From: an uncultured Cloacibacillus sp.
Lineage (GTDB): Bacteria; Synergistota; Synergistia; Synergistales; Synergistaceae
Length of the DNA: 35,138 bases
Assembly (NCBI GenBank): GCA_900545755.1
Contig: URAG01000017.1
Location: 1-35,138, forward strand
Direction: 5' to 3'
The notes under the pieces: generated by a model
What the model saw: only the letters and a program-made list of their open reading frames with translations
What the model was told of the DNA's origin: nothing
Database searches by the model: none
Position numbers and translations under genes: made by a program
In this document: in pieces, positions 7,191 to 15,963 of the stretch
Layout: every line of letters begins with the position of its first letter
How positions within the stretch are numbered: the first letter of the stretch is position 1

Positions 7191-10100
7191 TACGACCAGT
7201 CCTCGAGGCGCACGCCGACTACCTGCGAGAGCCCTTTTTCCTGTAGCGTCACGCCATAGAGCACGTCGGCGCGTTCCATCGTCGCGCGGCGGTGCGTCAT
7301 GACAAGTATCTGCTTATTGTTGCGCGCGTATTCCTTTGTGAGCTCACTGAAACGGCGCAGGTTCGCCTCGTCGAGCGCCGCGTCGACCTCGTCTAAAACG
7401 GCAAGCGGCGAGCCCGCGACCTCCATCGTAGCGAAAAGCAGCGAAATCGAGATCAGCGTGCATTCGCCGCCCGAATACTGGCTCAGTATCTGCGTGTGCT
7501 TGCCGGGGAAGCGCGCCTCTATGTCGACGCCGCAGTTCCATATCGTTTCGCCCTCGGTCATCGTGAGGTGCGCTTCGCCGCCGCCGAGCAGCTTGCTGAA
7601 TATATCGCAGAAGCGCCCGTCGACGCGCACGAGCGCCTCCGAGAACTGCCTGTGGGCCATCGCGTCGGCGTCTGCGATGAGGCGCTCTATCTCACTCATG
7701 CTGGAACGCACGTCGTCCAACTGTTCGCCGAGGAAGGCGAGTCTGTCTTTAAGGTTCTGATCCTCCGACAAAACGCCCATATCTACGTTTCCGAACGCTT
7801 TAACCTTGCGGTCGCTTTCGCGTATCCTGCGGCGCAGCTCGTCCGCCGTTACGTCACGCGGCAAGTTTTTAGGCCCCTGGTACGGGTACTGCTCTTCCCA
7901 CGTGGAAATCAGCTCGGCAAGCTCGCGTTCCGTTTCGTTCTTTTTCGACTGCGCGAGCGTGAATTTTTCCGATTCGCCGCGCATTCTTTCGTCGGCGGCG
8001 TTTTTGCGCGCTGCGACGAAGGATTTGAGATTTTCTAACTTCGCGTAGAGCTCGCCGCGCTCTTCCATGCCCGCGAGAAGCTCTTTGCGGCGGTTGTGTA
8101 TTTCGAGGCAGCTTCCTCCGACGCGCGCGAGGTTCGCGCGCTCGCGGACGCAGCTCTGGTCCAGCGCTGATATCTCTTCTTCGAGGCGGCGCAGTTTGCC
8201 TTCCGCGGACTTAACCTCGCCGCGCACGCGCTCCATCAGCGCGAAGCCAGACGACAGAGCACCTTCCGCGACGGAGAGCCGTGCGCGGCAGCTCTCACGC
8301 TCTTCAATGAGTTTGTGGTCGTCCTCGACGTCGGAAGCGGCGTCGCGCTTTTCTTCGAGCTCGTCCTGCGCTTTAAGCAGAGCGGCCCAGTTCCGACCTT
8401 CGGCCTTAATCGCCTCGAGGATGCGCCCGCGTTCGCCCGCGGCGCGGCGCTGCTCCTTTGCCAGCGCCTCTTTCTGATCCTCTATCACGGCTATCTTTCC
8501 GTTGATTTCACGTATTTTCCGAGTGTAAAGCTCTTTCTGCTCTGAGACGGACATTTCCCTGTCTTCGGCCGATTTGAATTTTTTCGATAGATCTTCTGCA
8601 GCCGCGGCGGCCTTTGCGTACTCTTCTTCGAGCTTCGCGACCTGCGCCTTCATTTCGAGCACGCGCCCGCTCTTCTGGCTGCGCCCGCCGCTGACCGTGC
8701 CGCCGGGTTGGAAGACGTCGCCCTCCGCCGTCACTATCGGGCCGCGGAAGCCTTCGCGCACGAGCGCCTTGCCGACGTCGTAGGACTCGACGATGAGCAG
8801 GTCGCCCATGACGTGCTCTATCGCGGGCCGCCAGTGTTCGTCGACCTTTATCAAGTCCATGGCCCAGCCTATCACGCCGCGCGGCGGCAGGCGGTAGGCC
8901 TTGTTGGGATAGCGCGGGCGCGCGCGCTCAAGCGGAAGGAACGAAGCGACGCCCGCGGCGTTCTGTTTGAGCCTGTTGATGCAGCGCCCAGCCTCTTCCA
9001 TGTCTTCGACGAGCAGAAGGAACTGCCGCCCCCCGAGGTAGGCTTCGAGCGCCGCGGCAAGCGAGGCCGGAGCCGTAAAAGCGTCGACGACCGCGCGCGG
9101 GTCTGCGTCCAACCTTTTCAGCTTTGCGGCTGAGAGCAAGTGCTTGACGGCGGCTGGATAGAGCCCAGCCTGAAGCGCGTCGGAGGCGTCGTTGAGCTTG
9201 GAACGCAGCTGCCCCGCCTCGCGCTTCGCGCGCTGGAGCTCCGCGGCAAGCGTCTGGCAGAGCGCATAGAGCTCCGAATGTTCTTTGACGAGCGCGGACT
9301 GTTCTCCGCTCAATTTGTCCCGCTCGGCTTCGAGCAGCTTCGCCTGAAAGTCGAGCTCCTTGCGTCCGTCTGGAGCCTGCTCTTTTTTGCTGCGCAGTTC
9401 GAGAAGGTCGCGTCCGAGGAAGCCGAGCTTCGCGCGGCTTTTTTGCAGTTCCGCGTCGAGGCGCGCCTTTTCCTTGTTCCACTCTTCGCGTTCGCGGCGC
9501 GTCTTTTCCATGCGTTCGTTATAGGCGTCCCATTTTTTACCTACGGCCTCGACTGCGCTGCGAGCCTTTTCGACTTCTTCGCGCGCCTTTTTGTTGCCGT
9601 CTATCGATTTTTTCTGTTCTTCGAGAAGTTCCGAATAATGTTGCTTCGAAGATTCGTATTCTTCGCGCGCCTCAGCGAGGCGCGCCTTCGCACCGCGCAG
9701 GTTCGCAGCCGAGGCGTAGCCTGACTTTATCAGCGCGTCGAAACGCGCGCGGCTCTGTTCGAGCTCATATTTCTGCTGGCTGTGTTCGCGCGAGGCCTGC
9801 GCGAGCTTGTCCTCAGCGCGCACTCCGGCGCTTTTCCAGAAGCGCGCCCAGAAGACGGAGCCTTCGCGCTGCTCGAGCGCCGCTTCCAGCTCGGCGGCGA
9901 TGCGCGCAATGGTTTCCTCGCATCCGGCGCGCCGCAACCAGTAGAGTCCGCGGCGGTCGCCGTCCATCGCGTCGAGTATCGCGCGCATCTGCGCGGCGCG
10001 CTCTACCTCCGGCGCTATCTCGGCGCGACGCGCAGAAAGCTCGCCCATAAGGTTGCGCAGCTGGTCGTAGTCTCCGCGCACGGTTTCGAGCCTGTTCTGC

Positions 10101-10612
10101 GCGTCCATGCGCTTTTTTCTGTAAATGTCTATTCCGAAGAGCGTTTCGAGTCTCATGCGCCGTTCTGAGGGGCTCTGTTTGAGCACCTCCTGCACTTCGC
10201 CCTGCCCGATGAAGGCAAAGCGGTCGCCTTCGAGCTTCCAGCTCCGCTTTATCTCGTCAAGTTCAGTCAGAGTTTTGCGTTCGTTGTCAACGAACAGGCT
10301 CGTCGTGCCGTCCGGCGCGGCGACGCGGCGCTTAATCGTACAGATTTTGTCGCCATCGCGCAGACGCAGCGAGACCTCGGCCTCCTTGGCAGCCTCGCGG
10401 CTCTGCGAGCCGAGGAACAGCAGGCCGCTCTGCCTATTCACGCGCAGCCGCGAGGCGGTGCTGTCGCCGAGCGACCAGCGAAGCGCGTCGAGCAGGTTGC
10501 TCTTGCCGCTGCCGTTCGGTCCGACTATCGCCGTGAAGCCCGGTGAAAGTATAAGTTCGTGCGTGCCGCCGAAGCTCTTGAAGCCTTTAAGCTGAAGGCG
10601 ATCTATATACAA
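7190..10612 (-). CDS. smc: Chromosome partition/condensation protein SMC
   Basis: SMC dimers extrude DNA loops and condense the chromosome with ScpA and ScpB, neither of which is in this window. The 1140-residue protein has Walker A GPNGSGKSN (31-39), a long coiled coil, a hinge domain (about 500-650, with PGGTVSGG near its end), a second coiled coil, then the ABC signature and Walker B LAVLDEVDAALDEAN near the C-terminus. The signature reads YSGGEC where the family usually has LSGGER. The TTG start at 10612 fits the SMC N-terminus (MYIDRLQLKGFKSF) and overlaps the end of rng by 26 bases. A GAGGGACGGAA stretch lies just upstream. Confidence 0.96.
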   Translation of the reverse strand: MYIDRLQLKGFKSFGGTHELILSPGFTAIVGPNGSGKSNLLDALRWSLGDSTASRLRVNRQSGLLFLGSQSREAAKEAEVSLRLRDGDKICTIKRRVAAPDGTTSLFVDNERKTLTELDEIKRSWKLEGDRFAFIGQGEVQEVLKQSPSERRMRLETLFGIDIYRKKRMDAQNRLETVRGDYDQLRNLMGELSARRAEIAPEVERAAQMRAILDAMDGDRRGLYWLRRAGCEETIARIAAELEAALEQREGSVFWARFWKSAGVRAEDKLAQASREHSQQKYELEQSRARFDALIKSGYASAANLRGAKARLAEAREEYESSKQHYSELLEEQKKSIDGNKKAREEVEKARSAVEAVGKKWDAYNERMEKTRREREEWNKEKARLDAELQKSRAKLGFLGRDLLELRSKKEQAPDGRKELDFQAKLLEAERDKLSGEQSALVKEHSELYALCQTLAAELQRAKREAGQLRSKLNDASDALQAGLYPAAVKHLLSAAKLKRLDADPRAVVDAFTAPASLAAALEAYLGGRQFLLLVEDMEEAGRCINRLKQNAAGVASFLPLERARPRYPNKAYRLPPRGVIGWAMDLIKVDEHWRPAIEHVMGDLLIVESYDVGKALVREGFRGPIVTAEGDVFQPGGTVSGGRSQKSGRVLEMKAQVAKLEEEYAKAAAAAEDLSKKFKSAEDREMSVSEQKELYTRKIREINGKIAVIEDQKEALAKEQRRAAGERGRILEAIKAEGRNWAALLKAQDELEEKRDAASDVEDDHKLIEERESCRARLSVAEGALSSGFALMERVRGEVKSAEGKLRRLEEEISALDQSCVRERANLARVGGSCLEIHNRRKELLAGMEERGELYAKLENLKSFVAARKNAADERMRGESEKFTLAQSKKNETERELAELISTWEEQYPYQGPKNLPRDVTADELRRRIRESDRKVKAFGNVDMGVLSEDQNLKDRLAFLGEQLDDVRSSMSEIERLIADADAMAHRQFSEALVRVDGRFCDIFSKLLGGGEAHLTMTEGETIWNCGVDIEARFPGKHTQILSQYSGGECTLISISLLFATMEVAGSPLAVLDEVDAALDEANLRRFSELTKEYARNNKQILVMTHRRATMERADVLYGVTLQEKGLSQVVGVRLEDWS

Positions 10613-12089
10613 CGTTCCGTCCCTCTCTCTTCTGGAGGACGCTTATGCGGTGTTCCACCTGCGAGAGCGGCCCCTGACAGTCGAGGCGGTACTTGCTCCA
10701 CGCCGTCTCTGGGCATGCGCGTATGAATATTTTCCTTTCAAACTCTTCTTCCCATGCTGGGAGGAACGTGTCGCGGATGTACTCCGCGACGGCGGGATAA
10801 CACTCGACGAGCAGCGCCTCGGATTTCGACGACGAGGTTATCTTGCGTATGAAGCGCTTGATGTGCATCGCGACGCCCTCCTCCTTCTGCACCGCGCCGA
10901 GGCCGCCGCAGAACGGGCAGCCGCGCATGAGCGCCGCGCGGACGTCGGTGCGCGCGCGCTTGCGCGTTATCTCGACGAGGCCCAGCCCCGTAACTCCGTA
11001 GACGCGCGCCTTGCAGCGGTCGTTTTTGAAAAGCTCCTGGAGCTGCTGTACGAGCGCCTTGTTGTCGCTTTCGTTTTCCATGTCTATGAAGTCTACGACG
11101 ACTATGCCGCCGAGCGCGCGCAGGCGGAGCTGGCGCGCGATTTCGACCGCAGCTTCAAGATTCGTCTTTAGTACGGTGTCGTTGAGGTTCTTCGATCCGA
11201 TGAACTTGCCTGTGTTCACGTCGATGACGGTCAGCGCTTCGGTTTGGTCGATGACGAGATAGGCGCCCGAGTTGAGCCAGACCTTGCGGTCCTGAAGTTC
11301 CTCTATCTGGTTTTCGAGGCCGTAGAGTTCAAACAGCGGCGTCCGAGCTGTGCATACGTTGACCTCCGGGACGTTCTCGTGGAAGAATTTTTTTACGGCC
11401 GCTTCGATGTTATCGCGTTCGTCCTCGCTGTCGATGACTATCTCGTCGATTTCTCCGGTCAGCTCGTCACGCAGCACGCGCTCCAACAGGCCGATGTCCT
11501 TATGTATGAGGCACGGCGCGCTGTTCTGCTTCATCCTGTGCTCTATATCGCCCCACTGGGCGACGAGGTTCTCGACGTCTCCGCGCAGGCTCTCAATGTC
11601 GCAGTTCTCAGCGACGGTCCTGATTATTATACCGAAGCCTTTGGGCCGTATTTCCTTCGCGACGGAGCGCAGCCGCGCGCGCTCTTCGTCGCTCGCTATG
11701 CGCTTTGAGACCCCTGTCTCGTGTCCGCCTGGGATCAGCACCATATAGCGCCCCGCGAGCGATATGCGCGGCGATACGCGCGCCCCCTTGCCCTTGCGCG
11801 CGTTCTTGACGACCTGCACAAGCATATCCATGCCTGGACGCACCTCTTTGCCCTTCACGTCGTCGAGGTAGAGGAAGCCGTTGCGCCCGTCGCCGAGGTT
11901 GAGGAACGCCGAGTTCATACCCGGCAGCACGCTGTCGACGCGCGCCTTGTATATCTCGCCCGTGCGCTGGTGTTCGAGCATACGCTCTATGAAGAAGTCG
12001 CAGAGCTTTCCTCTTTCGTCCGTTATCGCGATCCTCGTCTCCTCAGGGTCGATGAGGTTCGCGATTATTTTTTTCGACCATCCGGCCAT
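10587..12089 (-). CDS. rng: Ribonuclease E/G family endoribonuclease
   Basis: This family cuts single-stranded AU-rich RNA in mRNA decay and in rRNA/tRNA maturation. The 500-residue protein has an S1 RNA-binding domain (about 37-125), the DNase I-like catalytic domain with the two metal-binding aspartates in VIDVNTGKF (Asp290) and VVVDFIDM (Asp333), and a CPFC zinc-link (about 391-394) used for dimer formation. It ends shortly afterwards and lacks the long disordered scaffold of RNase E, so it is RNase G-like. The ATG at 12089 has AGGAGG about 10 bases upstream; an upstream open stretch with no ribosome-binding site is not included. It follows the DUF2344 gene, as in many Clostridia. Confidence 0.93.
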   Translation of the reverse strand: MAGWSKKIIANLIDPEETRIAITDERGKLCDFFIERMLEHQRTGEIYKARVDSVLPGMNSAFLNLGDGRNGFLYLDDVKGKEVRPGMDMLVQVVKNARKGKGARVSPRISLAGRYMVLIPGGHETGVSKRIASDEERARLRSVAKEIRPKGFGIIIRTVAENCDIESLRGDVENLVAQWGDIEHRMKQNSAPCLIHKDIGLLERVLRDELTGEIDEIVIDSEDERDNIEAAVKKFFHENVPEVNVCTARTPLFELYGLENQIEELQDRKVWLNSGAYLVIDQTEALTVIDVNTGKFIGSKNLNDTVLKTNLEAAVEIARQLRLRALGGIVVVDFIDMENESDNKALVQQLQELFKNDRCKARVYGVTGLGLVEITRKRARTDVRAALMRGCPFCGGLGAVQKEEGVAMHIKRFIRKITSSSKSEALLVECYPAVAEYIRDTFLPAWEEEFERKIFIRACPETAWSKYRLDCQGPLSQVEHRISVLQKREGRNVVYRSPSA

Positions 12090-12103
12090 GATGCAAAAAC
12101 CTC

Positions 12104-12706
12104 CTAAACGAGCGGGACGACGGAACGTTTTTCTTCGTCCCATCCGCCGACGGCGAGCCGTTCCATACGCAGGCCGCCCCAGCCGGAGCAAAGCCCCGCC
12201 GCGGCGAGCGCTTTGACGAAGAGCCCCGCGCCGCAGTGCTCGAGATCGCGCACCGCAAGAAGCGCCGCGCCGTCCTCGACGCGGCAGTCAAGAAGCGCGT
12301 TTATGCGTCCGGTCTCCTCAGCGAGCGCCGCGGCCTCCCTTTCGCCGAAAGGAGCCGAAACGCCGCGCACGCGGTAAAGCGCCGCCTCCGCGAGCTTCGC
12401 AAGGCTCGCACCGTCGACTTCCGCCCATTTCAATATTTTCAACCCGTCCGGCAGAGCTTCGCTCCACCTGCGGGAAGCTTCCGAATCCCACTGTTCGAAC
12501 CAGAAATCCGCCGGCTCAGCGATGCCTTCGACGCCTATCGCAAGCGGCGGCGCGAGACTTATCCTTGGGTGGGGGGAGAATCCCTGCGTAAATTCCTGAA
12601 CGAGGCGGGCGCGCCGCGCCGCACGCGAAAACACTACGGGCAGATCCATGTGGTTGACGAAGACGAAGAGCCCGCGTTTCTCGAACAAAATCCTAATCCT
12701 GCTCAC
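12104..12706 (-). CDS. DUF2344 / TIGR03936 radical-SAM-linked protein
   Basis: This 200-residue protein belongs to the DUF2344 family, which is nearly always encoded beside the TIGR03960 radical SAM protein and sometimes fused to it. The function is not known. The N-terminal pattern (SRIRILFEKRG, then HMDLPVVFSRAARRA and FSPHPRISLAPPLAIGVEG) is diagnostic. I chose GTG at 12706 because GGGAGG sits seven bases upstream; a TTG at 12721 would overlap that site. The gene overlaps the end of its radical SAM partner by 14 bases and is followed by rng 14 bases later. The tight coupling suggests a joint role with the radical SAM protein, possibly in RNA or ribosome maturation, but that is inference from neighbours. 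Confidence 0.85.
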   Translation of the reverse strand: MSRIRILFEKRGLFVFVNHMDLPVVFSRAARRARLVQEFTQGFSPHPRISLAPPLAIGVEGIAEPADFWFEQWDSEASRRWSEALPDGLKILKWAEVDGASLAKLAEAALYRVRGVSAPFGEREAAALAEETGRINALLDCRVEDGAALLAVRDLEHCGAGLFVKALAAAGLCSGWGGLRMERLAVGGWDEEKRSVVPLV

Positions 12707-14474
12707 GCGCGCACCTCCCAACGTTCGCGCGCCCCTGCCAGCCGCAGCCGTTACAGCCGAGGCGGCAGTCGCGCGTAGTCTCGGCGGCGAGCGCCTTAGC
12801 GCGCTCGCGCATAAGATATTCCTTAGATACTCCGCAGTCTATGTGGTTCCACGGCAGTTTTGCGCCGAGGCTCCTCGCCCCGGTGTACACCGCCGCGTCT
12901 ATTTCAAGGTCTTGGAAAACTTTTTCCCAGCGTTCAAAGTCGAAGGACTCGCTCCAGCCGTCGAAGCGCGCGCCGCGCTTCCACGCCTCCTCTACGGCGT
13001 CAGCAAGACGCGCGTCGCCGCGCGCGAAAACGCCTTCGAGGAAGGTCTGCTCCGGCTCGTGGTAGGAAAGCGTGACCTTCCTGTTGCGCAGATTGCTTTT
13101 GAGCCAGCGCCCGCGCTCGCGCAGTTCTTCGCGTGCAAGCTGCGCTTCCCACTGGAAGGGGGTGTGTCCCTTCGGTACGAAACCGGCGACTGAGGCGCTG
13201 ACGTCGCCACGCTTTTTATGGCGTTTAGCCGCTGCAACAGCGCGGCCGCAGATTTCATGTATTCCCGCCAAATCCTCCTGCGTCTCGGTCGGCAGCCCCA
13301 TCATGAAGTACAACTTCACGCGGTCCCAGCCGTGCTCGAAGGTAGCTTCAAAGGCCGCGTCTATCGCCTCGTCAGTGACGCCCTTGTTTATCACGTCGCG
13401 CAGGCGCTGAGTCCCCGCCTCTGGCGCGAAGGTCAGGCCACCCTTGCGCATCGTCTCAAGCCCGGCTGCAAGGCCGACGGAGAAGGCGTCGACGCGCAGA
13501 CTCGGCAGCGAGAGCTTTATCTGGTTGCCAGCCAACATCGGCGCGAAGCGCTCGAATGACTCCGTGATTCCGCTCCAGTCGCAGGTGGCGAGCGAGAGCA
13601 GGCCGACTTCCTCCCAGCCGGTCTTGTCAAGCAGAGTCTTTACCTGTTCGCATACGGATGCCGCCGAGCGCTCGCGCACGGGACGGTCTATCATTCCGGC
13701 CTGGCAGAAGCGGCATCCGCGCGTGCAGCCCTTGAAGACCTGCACCGCGACGCGGTCGTGGACTATGCCTGTGTTCGGCACGATCATCGAAGTGTGGTAG
13801 AAATTCGCGTCTAGGTTCTCGATTATCCTGCGGCGCACCGTTCCGCCCGAAAAGCAGAGCGGCACGTAGACGCCCTCAATTTTGGAAAGCGCCGCGAGTT
13901 TGTCGGCGCGCTTCATACCCTTCGTGCCGCGCAGAGCTTCAAGCACGTCGGGAATGAGCGCCTCGCCGTCGCCGACGAGAAAAGCGTCTACGAAGGGCGC
14001 GAGAGGCTCGGGCGTCAGGGCCCCCGGCCCCCCAGCCAGTATCAGAGGACAATCTTCGCCGCGCAGTTCCGAACGGAACGGTATCCCGGCGAGGTCGAGT
14101 ATCGTCAGTATGTTGGTGTACGACAGCTCGTATTGAAGCGTGAAGCCTACGGCATCGAAGTCGCGCAGGCCACGCTTGCTTTCAAGCGCCCATATAGGCG
14201 TGCCTGACTCGCGCATCGCGCGCTCCATGTCGGGCCACGGAGCGTAGACACGTTCCGCATCGGCGTAGGACACCGACTTAGTGAGAGCATAGAGTATCTG
14301 GAAGCCGAGGTAGCTCATACCAACCTCGTAGAGGTCAGGGAAGGCGTAGCAGATACGCACCTCCGCATCCTCCTTGACGGGGCCGCTTCCCCACTCCCCG
14401 CCGATGTAGCGCGACGGGCGCTTGACCGCCGAAAGCAGCTCGCGCAGCCTCGCCTCGTCTGTTATTCCCTGCAT
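12693..14474 (-). CDS. TIGR03960-type radical SAM protein of unknown function
   Basis: The 593-residue protein has an N-terminal Rossmann/B12-binding-like region (about 30-190) and a radical SAM barrel. The iron-sulfur motif is CTRGCRFCQAG with Cys250, Cys254 and Cys257. A C-terminal extension carries more cysteines, including CRLGCNGCG near the end, which could bind a second cluster or metal. The length and the order radical SAM then DUF2344 match the TIGR03960 family, whose substrate is unknown. The ATG at 14474 has GGGGGAAA upstream. Its upstream neighbour is rodA and its downstream neighbours are DUF2344 and rng. It resembles B12-dependent methylthiotransferases and methyltransferases at the motif level, but a specific reaction cannot be assigned. 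Confidence 0.88.
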   Translation of the reverse strand: MQGITDEARLRELLSAVKRPSRYIGGEWGSGPVKEDAEVRICYAFPDLYEVGMSYLGFQILYALTKSVSYADAERVYAPWPDMERAMRESGTPIWALESKRGLRDFDAVGFTLQYELSYTNILTILDLAGIPFRSELRGEDCPLILAGGPGALTPEPLAPFVDAFLVGDGEALIPDVLEALRGTKGMKRADKLAALSKIEGVYVPLCFSGGTVRRRIIENLDANFYHTSMIVPNTGIVHDRVAVQVFKGCTRGCRFCQAGMIDRPVRERSAASVCEQVKTLLDKTGWEEVGLLSLATCDWSGITESFERFAPMLAGNQIKLSLPSLRVDAFSVGLAAGLETMRKGGLTFAPEAGTQRLRDVINKGVTDEAIDAAFEATFEHGWDRVKLYFMMGLPTETQEDLAGIHEICGRAVAAAKRHKKRGDVSASVAGFVPKGHTPFQWEAQLAREELRERGRWLKSNLRNRKVTLSYHEPEQTFLEGVFARGDARLADAVEEAWKRGARFDGWSESFDFERWEKVFQDLEIDAAVYTGARSLGAKLPWNHIDCGVSKEYLMRERAKALAAETTRDCRLGCNGCGWQGRANVGRCAREQD

Positions 14475-14515
14475 ATAAAATTTCCCCCTAAAACTAAAAA
14501 ACCTTTTATTCCGTC

Positions 14516-15634
14516 TCAGAAGCGTTCGCGCCGCGCGACGATGTGCGCGCTCTGCACGAGGCCGAGCGCAATACAGATGACGAGCAGCGAGCTGCCGCCG
14601 TAGCTGAACAGCGGCAGCGGCAGCCCCGTCACCGGTGCGAGCCCCATGCTCATCGCGACGCTCTCGAATATCTGGAACCAGAGCCACGCGGCGACGGCGA
14701 CGCACATGAGCTTCGCGCGCACGTCCTTCGTGTACTGCGAGACAGCGAGTATGCGCATCAGCAGCACGCCGAAGAGCAACAGAACGACGACGCAGCCGGC
14801 GAAGCCGAACTCCTCTGAGAATACGCTGAATATAAAATCCGTGTGCGGCTCCGGCAGGAAGTGGAGCTTTCCCTGCGTGCCGTGCATAAACCCCTTACCG
14901 AAAAGGCCGCCAGAGCCCACCGCTATGCGCGACTGTATGACGTTGTAGCCCGCGCCCTGCGGGTCTATCGACGGGTCGATAAAGACGAGCAGCCTCATGC
15001 GCTGGTAAGGCTTCAGCATCATCCAGCCGAGCGGCAGTATAGCGAGCCCGGCCGCGGCCATTCCCGCCAGCACCTTGACCTGCGTCCCCGCCGCAATCAG
15101 CACCGCGGCGAGCATGACGGCGTAGACGAGCGTGCTTCCTAAGTCTGGCTGAAGCATTACGAGCGCCATTATCGAGCCCGCCGCTGCGAGCGCCGCCGCG
15201 AGCCCTTTGACCGTGTAGGGCGGCAGCGCGGTGCATAGCCGCGCCATCACAAGAGCGAAAACAACCTTGCCGAGCTCGGACGGCTGAAAGCGGAAGAAGC
15301 CGAGGTTGAACCAGCTTTGCGCCCCTTTTGCGGTGTGCCCGACGACGAGCAGCATCACAAGCAGCGCGAGCATGGCGCCGAACATGGGCCATGCAAACTT
15401 CATCGCGTTGCGGTAGTCGATCTTCACAACGGCGAGGTACGCTGCCGCGCCTATCGCGCCCCAGACGGACTGGCGCACGACGAAGCCCGAGACGGCGTCG
15501 CCGGACGCGAACGACGAGCTCGCGCTGTATATCGCGGCGAGGCCGCAGCAGAAAAGCACGATCGTAGCAAGCGCCATCGTCCAGTCCGTGTAGGAACGGA
15601 CGTCGCCCCAGCTCGTATGGAACTTCTCGGCCAT
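14516..15634 (-). CDS. rodA: RodA, SEDS-family peptidoglycan polymerase
   Basis: RodA is the integral-membrane glycosyltransferase of the elongasome and works with PBP2 to insert lateral cell wall. The 372-residue protein is almost entirely hydrophobic, with about ten membrane segments. It carries the SEDS patterns KGAQSWFNLG, FQPSELGK (about 116-123) and EPHTDFIFSV, whose Asp266 corresponds to the catalytic aspartate of RodA. An in-frame TAA directly precedes the ATG at 15634, so the start cannot be further upstream, yet the ribosome-binding site is poor. PBP2 is encoded four genes upstream in the same run, separated by minCDE. FtsW is the main alternative, but the context with mreBCD and PBP2 favours RodA. 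Confidence 0.93.
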   Translation of the reverse strand: MAEKFHTSWGDVRSYTDWTMALATIVLFCCGLAAIYSASSSFASGDAVSGFVVRQSVWGAIGAAAYLAVVKIDYRNAMKFAWPMFGAMLALLVMLLVVGHTAKGAQSWFNLGFFRFQPSELGKVVFALVMARLCTALPPYTVKGLAAALAAAGSIMALVMLQPDLGSTLVYAVMLAAVLIAAGTQVKVLAGMAAAGLAILPLGWMMLKPYQRMRLLVFIDPSIDPQGAGYNVIQSRIAVGSGGLFGKGFMHGTQGKLHFLPEPHTDFIFSVFSEEFGFAGCVVVLLLFGVLLMRILAVSQYTKDVRAKLMCVAVAAWLWFQIFESVAMSMGLAPVTGLPLPLFSYGGSSLLVICIALGLVQSAHIVARRERF

Positions 15635-15669
15635 TTATGAAGACGCGGGGGGCGCGAATGCCTCCTCCG

Positions 15670-15957
15670 CTACGCCTCCTTCTTTCTTCCCCTTGCGGGA
15701 CGCTGCATATTCTTGAGCGGGATGCTCGCGAGCAACGCGACGGAATGGTCCTCGCGGTTGAGGTCGAGCTCTATGCCGCTCTCGTCTATTTCGAGATACT
15801 TTTTTATCGTGTTAATAAGGTCGGCGCGCAGCGCGGTCAGCACCTCGGGCGAAATGTCGTTCCTGTCGTGGATCAGCACGAGCTGTAGCCGTTCCTTCGC
15901 CACAGCGCCGCTTTTCTGTCCGCCGAATAATTTTGAAATGCCGTCGAAGAGTCCCAT
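15670..15957 (-). CDS. minE: Cell division topological specificity factor MinE
   Basis: MinE stimulates MinD ATP hydrolysis and drives the pole-to-pole oscillation that keeps Z rings at mid-cell. The 95-residue product has the amphipathic N-terminal membrane helix (GLFDGISKLFG), the anti-MinCD region around residues 20-35 (KERLQLVLIHDR) and the C-terminal dimerisation domain with SGIELDLNRED. It starts six bases after minD, with AAGGGA as ribosome-binding site. The presence of MinE rather than DivIVA alone points to an oscillating Min system. Confidence 0.95.
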   Translation of the reverse strand: MGLFDGISKLFGGQKSGAVAKERLQLVLIHDRNDISPEVLTALRADLINTIKKYLEIDESGIELDLNREDHSVALLASIPLKNMQRPARGRKKEA

Positions 15958-15963
15958 GACGGA

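Noticed and set aside
14475..14515. A T-rich stretch between rodA and the radical SAM gene as a terminator
   Set aside because: No stem precedes the T-run, so it does not form an intrinsic terminator.
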